From assembly GCA_051122655.1 (NCBI GenBank), contig CP182107.1:2202453-2266452 (forward strand): a DNA stretch of 64,000 nt, given 5' to 3'. Within the stretch, counting starts at the first letter, position 1. Every line of letters starts with the position of its first letter. Shown here one piece after another: positions 1 through 6,538 of this stretch. The stretch comes from Pasteurella sp030783905 (lineage in GTDB: Bacteria; Pseudomonadota; Gammaproteobacteria; Enterobacterales; Pasteurellaceae). The notes beneath the pieces were generated by a model. It was not told the DNA's origin, ran no database searches, and was given only the letters and a program-made list of their open reading frames with translations. Position numbers and translations under genes: made by a program.

Positions 1-1
1 C

Positions 2-190
2 CCTATACCAGACCTGAAGCAAGTTTATACACAATTCTGCCAACACTATTCTACTGAAATTGACGCTGTTGTTGTTTATCGAGAAGGTCAGTCAATAGTG
101 CCACTTCAGTCGGATTGGACGGTGTTACAAACGGATATTCCTTTGATTGCGTTAGGCAATGCTTTATGGCAAGGCAAATTAGATACGTAG
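2..190 (+). CDS. comA: ComA (PilM-like competence protein), C-terminal fragment
   Basis: Only the last 62 codons are in the window; the reading frame is open from base 2 to the TAG at 188-190 and ends in the residues WQGKLDT. The call rests mainly on context: it lies 30 bases before comB in a comABCDE block. ComA is the PilM-like, actin-fold cytoplasmic protein that binds the N-terminus of the PilN-like partner ComB in the type IV pilus/DNA uptake machine. The remaining fragment is too short to show any nucleotide-binding motif. The operon promoter, probably with a CRP-S competence site in this family, lies outside the window. Confidence 0.75.
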   Translation, partial: PIPDLKQVYTQFCQHYSTEIDAVVVYREGQSIVPLQSDWTVLQTDIPLIALGNALWQGKLDT

Positions 191-220
191 TGATGTTATT
201 CATAAGCAGAAAGTGAGCAT

Positions 221-736
221 ATGACAAAAATAATCAATTTATTACCTTGGCGAGAAAAAAGTGCGAAACGTCGTCTTAAACACATGAGTCTACAACTCAT
301 TGTACTTATTTTGTTGACGAGCATAGGCTATGTTTATTGTTTTGAACAGCAGGCTTTACTTGAGCAACAAACCTTAATACAGCGAGCTAAACAAGAGCAA
401 ATCCGCCTTGAGCAACAGGCACTGAGTCAGCGGATTCAGCATTTACAACAACATATGGTGTTACCTGACACCGCGCGTTTAGCAACGGCGGATGTGCTTA
501 CTATGCTCAATATGTTATCCAGCTTGCCTTTGGAACAAGGTGAATTAACGTCGCTACAGTTAGACAATCAGGTTTTGTTATTGCAAGGGCAGATGGAGAA
601 ACAACAGGCATTTGAACAATTACATCAATATCTTTTAGCGCAACCACTTTTTTCACGGGTAGAGTTAGCTGAAATGAGGTCCGAGTCGGCGCAGATTGTT
701 TTTGAAATGGCATTAACGATAAACAAGGCATCATGA
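221..736 (+). CDS. comB: ComB, PilN-like type IV pilus assembly protein
   Basis: A 171-residue protein that begins MTKIINLLPWRE. The INLLPWR motif is the hallmark of PilN-family proteins and is the segment that docks onto PilM (here ComA). One membrane helix follows at about residues 24-41, then a Gln/Glu-rich coiled coil at about 42-80 and a periplasmic domain. This is the architecture of the inner-membrane alignment complex linking the cytoplasmic ring to the outer-membrane secretin. The gene ends in an ATGA overlap with comC. It is required for DNA uptake in Haemophilus. Confidence 0.88.
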   Translation: MTKIINLLPWREKSAKRRLKHMSLQLIVLILLTSIGYVYCFEQQALLEQQTLIQRAKQEQIRLEQQALSQRIQHLQQHMVLPDTARLATADVLTMLNMLSSLPLEQGELTSLQLDNQVLLLQGQMEKQQAFEQLHQYLLAQPLFSRVELAEMRSESAQIVFEMALTINKAS

Positions 737-1260
737 TGTTAAGCAAAGAATTACAGGCAACCTTAGAACGTTGGTTTCACTTATCTCCCCTTCAACGAAT
801 GACCGTATGTGTAGTGATATTCGCTTTCTTGTTCGTTTTCCCGCTTTCAAGCTATTGGCAAACGCGAGAAACATTACGTCAGGTAGAGCAAGATGCAGAA
901 CAGCAGCAACAAATTGTTCAGCATCAAAAACACATTTTAGCGAGCTTAGAGCGAAATCATTTGAGCCAGCAAATTACGCCAGACTTAACTGCTCAATTAA
1001 CGGAGATAAATCAATTTATTGCAATCCAACTCGCCCATTTCCCCGACCACTCATCACAATGGACATTTCAGTCATTGCCTCAGTTAACCTTGCATTTCAC
1101 GAGTAATTTTGAGCAATGTCAGTTATTGCTAACGGAATTGTTAACGCAATATCCACAATTATTCTTACTTTCATTACAAATAAGCCAAAATGAGGAGACA
1201 GACGTCGGCTCGATCCTCACTGAGGCATCTTTTCAATTACAGCCAATTACAGCGAAATGA
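733..1260 (+). CDS. comC: ComC, PilO-like type IV pilus assembly protein
   Basis: A 175-residue protein with a short cytoplasmic N-terminus, one membrane helix at about residues 22-42 and a Gln-rich coiled coil after it, followed by a periplasmic domain. This matches PilO, which forms a heterodimer with PilN (ComB). The start overlaps the comB stop (ATGA). A second in-frame ATG directly follows, and the SD-like AAGG at 725-728 is better spaced for that second ATG at 736, so the start is uncertain by one codon. Sequence conservation is low in this family; position and architecture carry the call. Confidence 0.82.
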   Translation: MMLSKELQATLERWFHLSPLQRMTVCVVIFAFLFVFPLSSYWQTRETLRQVEQDAEQQQQIVQHQKHILASLERNHLSQQITPDLTAQLTEINQFIAIQLAHFPDHSSQWTFQSLPQLTLHFTSNFEQCQLLLTELLTQYPQLFLLSLQISQNEETDVGSILTEASFQLQPITAK

Positions 1261-1269
1261 GGAGAATGA

Positions 1270-1635
1270 ATGATGCGAATCAAGATAATGTTGATCTTAA
1301 GTATGCTCAGTGTAACGGTTTTGGCGGATCCTTTTGATAAACATAAAAGAGAGAAGGGGCAGCCTCAAACACCTTTGTGTCATCAAGCTATCCCCGTAGT
1401 CTTTGCACAACATCCCTTAAATGCATTGCGGTTAGTTGGTGTGTTACAACAGAATACAGTGTGGCAGGCCTTTTTTGTGAATGATAACGCACAAATAGAA
1501 ACGGTCACCGTAGGGCAGTTTGTCAGCTCAGACGCACTGAAAGTCCAACAGATCGATCAATTTGGGGTTCAATTGTCTTATTGGAAAAATAAACAGACTT
1601 GTACGGATGAAGGGATAATCTCACTTAAATTTTAA
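1270..1635 (+). CDS. comD: ComD, PilP-like periplasmic pilus protein
   Basis: A 121-residue protein with a cleavable signal peptide (about residues 1-19, ending VLA before DPFDKH) and a small domain with two cysteines. It occupies the PilP position between the PilO-like and secretin genes. PilP connects the PilN/PilO complex to the secretin. Typical PilP proteins are lipoproteins, but no lipobox cysteine is visible here. A strong SD sequence (GAGGAGA, 1258-1264) overlaps the comC stop. The first of two adjacent ATG codons is used. Confidence 0.78.
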   Translation: MMRIKIMLILSMLSVTVLADPFDKHKREKGQPQTPLCHQAIPVVFAQHPLNALRLVGVLQQNTVWQAFFVNDNAQIETVTVGQFVSSDALKVQQIDQFGVQLSYWKNKQTCTDEGIISLKF

Positions 1636-1644
1636 GGAAAAACT

Positions 1645-2973
1645 ATGTTGCGAACACTCAGAAACATATCTTGCGCGTACCTGTTATCTAGATTGGGATA
1701 TATTGGTAGTCTCCAAGCACAAGAGCCAACGCCTTTTTATTTACGTTTAAAACAAGCCCCTTTGGTCGAGGTATTACAACAATTAGCGCTGGTGCAACAT
1801 CAGGACTTGCTCATGGATGATCATTTAGACGGCACATTATCCTTACAACTGAAGCACACTACCTTTGAGCAATTCTTACAATCCGTAGCAAAAATGAAAC
1901 AACTTGAATTACACAAAGACGGACAAAGCTACTACTTAAGTCCTGCTTCTGTGTTGCCACAAAACGAGAGTGTGCATCAGATGCCATTGATGACCTCAGC
2001 CATCAAATTAGACTTTGCTAAAGTGGCAGATGTCGTGAAATCCCTCACTTCAGGGCAAGGTAGTTTGTTATCGGTAGGCGGAAGTTTGAGTTTTGATGAG
2101 CGAACGAATTTACTTCTGATTCAAGATGATCCGCAATCAGTACAGCGTATAAAACGCTTAGTGACAGAAATGGATAAACCGATTGAACAAATTGCGATTG
2201 AAGCCAGAATTGTGACCATGACTGATGAAAGTTTACAAGAACTTGGGGTGCGTTGGGGATTATTTCAGCCCACAGAACAGGCAAAAGCTATCGCAGGGAG
2301 TTTAGCCGCGAATGGTTTCACCAATATCGGTAGTCAATTAAATGTGAATTTCGCGACTAACAGTACCCCTGTGGGGTCCGTTGCCTTACAGTTAGCCAAA
2401 ATAAATGGGCGTTTATTGGATTTGGAATTAACGGCATTAGAACGAGAAAAGCATGTTGACATTATCGCAAGCCCTCGTTTATTAACAACGAATAAAAAAA
2501 GTGCGAGTATCAAACAAGGGACTGAAATTCCTTATGTGATGCGACGTGGAAAAGAGAAAAGTGAATCGGTAGAATTTCGCGAGGCGGTACTTGGTCTAGA
2601 TGTGACACCACACATCTCAAAAGATAAAACCATTTTATTAGATTTAGTCATTACTCAAAACACACTCGGGGCGCCTGTGGTATACGATAAAGGGGAAATT
2701 GTTTCCATCGATAAACAGGAAATTAATACTCAAGTGGTCGCGCAAGATGGTGAAACCATCGTTTTAGGGGGCGTATTTCATGATGCGATGACAAAAGGGG
2801 TAGATAAAGTCCCATTACTGGGTGATTTACCTCTGCTTAAACATTTATTTCGTCAGGAAACTGAACGTCATCAAAAGCGCGAATTGGTGATTTTTGTCAC
2901 TCCTCATATTATTAAACCGAGCCAAGTCTCGGATGAACAAAAGCCACAACGTGTTAAAAAATCCGCAAAATAG
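1645..2973 (+). CDS. comE: ComE, PilQ-like outer-membrane secretin
   Basis: A 442-residue secretin that forms the outer-membrane channel for the pilus and for incoming DNA. A signal peptide spans about residues 1-25 (ending LQA before QEPTPF), followed by N domains (about 30-190) and the C-terminal secretin domain, which carries the family signature near its end (VPLLGDLPLLKHLFR, then ELVIFVTPHII). At 442 residues it is short compared with many PilQ proteins because it lacks the N-terminal AMIN domains, as in Haemophilus ComE. SD AAGGAAAAAC precedes the ATG. comF, which follows comE in Haemophilus influenzae, is absent here; aroK follows. Confidence 0.92.
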   Translation: MLRTLRNISCAYLLSRLGYIGSLQAQEPTPFYLRLKQAPLVEVLQQLALVQHQDLLMDDHLDGTLSLQLKHTTFEQFLQSVAKMKQLELHKDGQSYYLSPASVLPQNESVHQMPLMTSAIKLDFAKVADVVKSLTSGQGSLLSVGGSLSFDERTNLLLIQDDPQSVQRIKRLVTEMDKPIEQIAIEARIVTMTDESLQELGVRWGLFQPTEQAKAIAGSLAANGFTNIGSQLNVNFATNSTPVGSVALQLAKINGRLLDLELTALEREKHVDIIASPRLLTTNKKSASIKQGTEIPYVMRRGKEKSESVEFREAVLGLDVTPHISKDKTILLDLVITQNTLGAPVVYDKGEIVSIDKQEINTQVVAQDGETIVLGGVFHDAMTKGVDKVPLLGDLPLLKHLFRQETERHQKRELVIFVTPHIIKPSQVSDEQKPQRVKKSAK

Positions 2974-3082
2974 AGGTGACTTTTGTTCATCTCAAGTAAA
3001 TCTCAGAAATAAATGAGCATTGAGGTTGAAAAAGAGGGCGATTTATTGCGATAATCTCAATTATTTTTTGGGTGATCTTTCT

Positions 3083-3100
3083 GCGACCGATGACGGTCGC
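3083..3100 (+). terminator. GC-rich hairpin between comE and aroK
   Basis: A perfect 7-bp stem GCGACCG/CGGTCGC with an ATGA loop lies 110 bases after comE and is followed by TTCTCTATTTTG, a weak T-rich tract. It could end the com transcript, or it could be part of an aroK leader. The rest of the 2974-3161 gap is AT-rich with nothing else recognisable. Confidence 0.5.
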
Positions 3101-3161
3101 TTCTCTATTTTGTAAAAGATCATAATTATCAATGTATTAATGAAAAGAAGAAAAATTAGAG

Positions 3162-3689
3162 ATGGCAGAAAAGCGTAATATTTTCTTAATTGGACCAATG
3201 GGGGCGGGTAAAAGTACGATTGGCCGCCAATTAGCACAGCTATTAAGTATGGACTTTGTGGATTCGGATAATGAAATTGAACAACGAGCGGGTGCTGATA
3301 TTAGTTGGATTTTTGATGTTGAAGGTGAAGACGGTTTTCGTAAGCGTGAAGAACGCATTATTAATGAATTAACACAAAGACAAGGGATCGTTTTATCGAC
3401 TGGTGGTGGTGCGGTATTATCGAAAGAAAATCGCAATCATTTGTCTGCACGAGGTATTGTGATTTATTTAGAAACCACGGTCGATAAACAGTATCAACGT
3501 ACACAACGTGATAAAAAGCGTCCACTTTTACAAGAAGTGGCGGATCCTCGCCAAGTCCTTGAGGACTTAGCAAAAATTCGTAATCCGTTGTATGAAGAAA
3601 TTGCAGATATCACATTACCTACTGACGAACAAAGCGCTAAGGTAATGGCAACACAAATTGTCGATTTAATTGATAATCTTCACGGCTAG
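3162..3689 (+). CDS. aroK: Shikimate kinase I
   Basis: Phosphorylates shikimate to shikimate-3-phosphate in the chorismate pathway, in the cytoplasm. The 175-residue product has the family's usual length. The P-loop GPMGAGKS is at residues 11-18, the shikimate-binding DSD segment at about 36-38, and a GGGAV segment near residue 83. The gene is followed 17 bases later by aroB, as in Escherichia coli, so the two shikimate steps are probably co-transcribed. The ATG is preceded by an AAAATTAGAG segment. Confidence 0.96.
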   Translation: MAEKRNIFLIGPMGAGKSTIGRQLAQLLSMDFVDSDNEIEQRAGADISWIFDVEGEDGFRKREERIINELTQRQGIVLSTGGGAVLSKENRNHLSARGIVIYLETTVDKQYQRTQRDKKRPLLQEVADPRQVLEDLAKIRNPLYEEIADITLPTDEQSAKVMATQIVDLIDNLHG

Positions 3690-3706
3690 AGTAAGTAAGG
3701 TAAATC

Positions 3707-4795
3707 ATGTTGTGTGTAAATGTTGAGTTAAAAGAGCGTCGTTATCCAATTTATATTGGCGCAGGGTTACTTTCAAATGAAGAATGCTATCCTTTAAAAT
3801 CTGGCGATAAAGTCATGATTGTGACCAATCCAACGATTGCACAACATTACCTTTCTCAGGTCACTGAGACTTTAACAAGAAAAGGTTGTCAGGTAGAACA
3901 TGTAGCTATACCAGATGGCGAACAATACAAAACATTAGATTCGTTAAATCTTATTTTTACGGCGCTGTTGCAAGGAAATCATGGTCGAGATACCACGATT
4001 ATTGCGCTTGGTGGGGGGGTGATTGGTGATGTGGCAGGGTATGCCGCAGCGAGTTATCAACGTGGTGTACGTTTTATTCAAATCCCAACCACACTTTTAG
4101 CCCAAGTTGATTCCTCCGTTGGGGGGAAAACCGCGGTCAATCACGCGCTAGGCAAGAATATGATTGGGGCATTTTATCAACCTTGTGCAGTCATTATTGA
4201 TACGTTAACCCTAAACAGTTTACCAAAACGAGAAATCAATGCTGGCTTGGCTGAGGTGATTAAATATGGTGCGATTTTAGATCTGCCTTTTTTCACTTGG
4301 TTAGAACAACATATCGACAGTTTGGTAACACTAGAGCCGGAATATTTACAAACCTGTATTGCACGTTGTTGTCAAATTAAAGCTGATGTTGTCGCGCGAG
4401 ATGAGACTGAAAAAGGTGATCGCGCTTTGCTTAATTTGGGGCATACCTTTGGTCATGCTATTGAAACGCACCTAGGATATGGTCATTGGCTACATGGTGA
4501 AGCCGTGGCAGTTGGGATGCTTATGGCCGCCGTTTTGTCAGAAAAATTAGGGCATTTAACTCTCACAGAGGTGGCGCGTCTTGAAAAATTACTTGCGCGT
4601 GCCAATTTACCGACCGTCTCACCAGATAGTATGCAACCAGACGATTATTTACCCCATATGATGCGTGATAAAAAAGTTTTAGCGGGAAAATTACGTCTTG
4701 TCTTATTAATGTCTTTAGGGCAGGCCTATGTTGCAACAGATACCAATCCACAGTTGGTGTTAGATGCTATTCGTTGTTGCACACAGGTTAATTAG
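3707..4795 (+). CDS. aroB: 3-dehydroquinate synthase
   Basis: Converts DAHP to 3-dehydroquinate, the second step of the shikimate pathway, using NAD+ and a divalent metal. The 362-residue length is standard. The NAD-binding GGGVIGD segment (about residue 102), the QIPTTLLAQVDSSVGGKTAVN block, and the metal-ligand region NLGHTFGHAIE and HGEAVAVGM are all present. SD AAGGTAAATC precedes the ATG. It lies between aroK and dam, an order shared with enterobacteria except that damX is missing here. Confidence 0.97.
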   Translation: MLCVNVELKERRYPIYIGAGLLSNEECYPLKSGDKVMIVTNPTIAQHYLSQVTETLTRKGCQVEHVAIPDGEQYKTLDSLNLIFTALLQGNHGRDTTIIALGGGVIGDVAGYAAASYQRGVRFIQIPTTLLAQVDSSVGGKTAVNHALGKNMIGAFYQPCAVIIDTLTLNSLPKREINAGLAEVIKYGAILDLPFFTWLEQHIDSLVTLEPEYLQTCIARCCQIKADVVARDETEKGDRALLNLGHTFGHAIETHLGYGHWLHGEAVAVGMLMAAVLSEKLGHLTLTEVARLEKLLARANLPTVSPDSMQPDDYLPHMMRDKKVLAGKLRLVLLMSLGQAYVATDTNPQLVLDAIRCCTQVN

Positions 4796-4798
4796 TTC

Positions 4799-5704
4799 AT
4801 GCCACCTCGTCGAAAATGTGCCGTTAAGAGTGCCTCTGCTGTTGGTCAGAAAAAAACAAACTTAATAGCGGTGAAACACCGCCCATTCTTAAAATGGGCA
4901 GGTGGTAAATATCGTCTATCAGATGAAATTAATAAACTCTTGCCAAAGAGACATCAATGCTTAATTGAGCCTTTTGTCGGTGCGGGTGCAGTCTTTTTGA
5001 ACACCCATTTTGAGCGTTATATTTTGGCGGATATTAATCCAGATTTAATCAACCTGTTTAATTTTGTTAAAAACGATGTTGAGCATTATATCAATGCGAG
5101 CAAAGCCCTTTTTTCTCATCCACAAGCCAATACTAGCGCATTTTATTACGCTCAGCGTGAACAGTTTAACCTCTCTCAAGATCCCTTTGAGCGGTCAGTC
5201 ATTTTTTTATATTTGAACCGTTTTGGCTTTAATGGACTCTGTCGCTACAATGCCAAAAATGAATTTAATGTGCCATTTGGTACCTACAAAAGGCATTATT
5301 TCCCCGAAAATGAACTACGTTATTTCGCAAAAAAAGCACAACAGGCAGAATTTATTTGTGCGGACTTTCAGCAGACCTTTTCGTTAGCGGATGAAAAATC
5401 AATTATTTATTGCGATCCACCTTATGCACCACTCCTTCAGGACAGTAATTTTACGAGCTATGCGGGTAATGCGTTTTCTGCATCGCATCAACAAATGCTT
5501 GCGGAATTAGCGCGAAAAACAGCAGAAGAACGACATATTTCAGTGGTGATTTCTAATCACGATACGCCTTTTACGCGACAAATTTATCGCAATGCGAAAA
5601 TTAAATCCCTTAAAGTACAGCGTTCGATTAGTCACCAATCCGCACGTCGGATTAAAGTGGCAGAATTAATAGCCGTCTTTAAAGGAAAACGGCTTGCTAA
5701 ATAA
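4799..5704 (+). CDS. dam: DNA adenine methyltransferase (GATC-specific Dam)
   Basis: Methylates the adenine of GATC sites, which directs mismatch repair and replication timing. The SAM-binding motif FLKWAGGKYRL is at about residues 30-40 and the catalytic DPPY motif at residues 206-209; the C-terminus has the SNHDTPFT segment typical of Dam. The 301-residue length exceeds the 278 of E. coli because of a basic N-terminal extension of about 25 residues (PPRRKCAVKS...). The start is 3 bases after the aroB stop; an internal start is possible but the frame offers no obviously better SD. Confidence 0.94.
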   Translation: MPPRRKCAVKSASAVGQKKTNLIAVKHRPFLKWAGGKYRLSDEINKLLPKRHQCLIEPFVGAGAVFLNTHFERYILADINPDLINLFNFVKNDVEHYINASKALFSHPQANTSAFYYAQREQFNLSQDPFERSVIFLYLNRFGFNGLCRYNAKNEFNVPFGTYKRHYFPENELRYFAKKAQQAEFICADFQQTFSLADEKSIIYCDPPYAPLLQDSNFTSYAGNAFSASHQQMLAELARKTAEERHISVVISNHDTPFTRQIYRNAKIKSLKVQRSISHQSARRIKVAELIAVFKGKRLAK

Positions 5705-5753
5705 ACGAGCATCGCACTCATTTTCTTGCGCATTCAGCTGAATTATGAAACGT

Positions 5754-6059
5754 TCAAGCGAATAAATTGGGTGTGATGTTGAAGGTGATTTTTTTCACTT
5801 CTGGGTAATCTTGATTGATCAGCGCTAATACTGTGTTTTGTTCAAATAATAAGGCTTGGCGTACACTGGCATTGGCAACGTGTAAATAAAGAGTGTCCTG
5901 TTCTAAATTGGCTACTTGATATAGCCCTTGATATTGCTGCGGAATACGTTGTTGCAACTGTTGATTCAGCGCATTTAAAAACAAGCCTTTTTTCATGATT
6001 TTCGCTAAATGAGAGTTTTCTAATAACTCAACAACATTAACCGGTTTTTCGTATCGCAT
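5754..6059 (-). CDS. DUF721 / DciA-type protein
   Basis: A 101-residue protein matching the DUF721 family by its N-terminal helix (LLENSHLAKIMKKG), the central LYQVANLEQDTLYLHVANASVRQALLF-type strand-helix and its short length. DUF721 includes DciA, a loader or operator of the replicative helicase in bacteria that lack the phage-derived DnaC. Whether this short version does that here is not shown by the sequence. It is divergent from secM-secA, a position where DUF721 genes are often found. It shares a promoter region with secM (see the palindrome at 6098-6121). Confidence 0.7.
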   Translation of the reverse strand: MRYEKPVNVVELLENSHLAKIMKKGLFLNALNQQLQQRIPQQYQGLYQVANLEQDTLYLHVANASVRQALLFEQNTVLALINQDYPEVKKITFNITPNLFA

Positions 6060-6092
6060 AGGCTTGTTTTCTCAGTTTTTACCTCAATATTT

Positions 6093-6121
6093 ATGACATT
6101 GTAGCGAATTTCCGCTACAAT
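6093..6121 (+). promoter_or_regulatory. secM-secA promoter overlapping a palindrome
   Basis: ATGACA (6093-6098) and TACAAT (6116-6121) are separated by exactly 17 bases, a near-consensus sigma-70 promoter. The -10 lies in the right arm of a perfect 9-bp inverted repeat, ATTGTAGCG/CGCTACAAT (6098-6106 and 6113-6121, 6-base spacer). The left arm presents TACAAT on the other strand, facing the DUF721 gene, although its -35 is poor. Transcription would start near 6128, giving a short leader before SecM. Confidence 0.65.
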
Positions 6122-6151
6122 ACGAGAGATTTTTTTATTGTAGGTGTGATG

Positions 6152-6463
6152 ATGGGTCTAGCGAAAGGTAAGCATAATTTTTGGTCGCAATTACTCTTGA
6201 GTATGATTGCGATTTTTGCCTTACCACAGTCACAAGAATTAAGTACACCAACAAACTTACCTCAAGAAAACTCTCGCCCTTCTCAGCTGATTCAACAGCA
6301 CATTGCACACACGGTTGCGATTGCGCAACATGTTCAACAGCAATCATATCATCTGATTGTTCCGCCTCAAAATAAACCCTATGTAAAGCAAAATCAGGCG
6401 TTTTTTGAGTCTATTCTAACGTATTCACTGCCACCTATTCGTGCAGGCCCCGTTTTGGCTTAA
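6152..6463 (+). CDS. secM: SecM-like secretion monitor (translational arrest peptide)
   Basis: A protein of about 103 residues directly before secA. A signal-like hydrophobic stretch (FWSQLLLSMIAIFAL) sits near the N-terminus. The C-terminus is FFESILTYSLPPIRAGPVLA. The IRAGP ending equals the core of the E. coli arrest motif, and a Phe lies at the same distance (16 residues) before the final Pro as Phe150 of E. coli SecM; Trp155 is replaced by Leu. In the family, stalling at this motif is relieved when the nascent chain is pulled by SecA, and it raises secA translation. The start is uncertain: GTG 6146, ATG 6149 and ATG 6152 are consecutive; 6152 has the best spacing from TAGG (6141-6144). 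Confidence 0.85.
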   Translation: MGLAKGKHNFWSQLLLSMIAIFALPQSQELSTPTNLPQENSRPSQLIQQHIAHTVAIAQHVQQQSYHLIVPPQNKPYVKQNQAFFESILTYSLPPIRAGPVLA

Positions 6464-6538
6464 CGTTATCTTATGCATATTCACTCTGTTTTCGTTAAGA
6501 ACAGATCCATTATTTATTTTATAAGAAAGAAAAAAATT

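Noticed and set aside
2974..3161. comF after comE
   Set aside because: No reading frame with comF features is present here; aroK follows directly.
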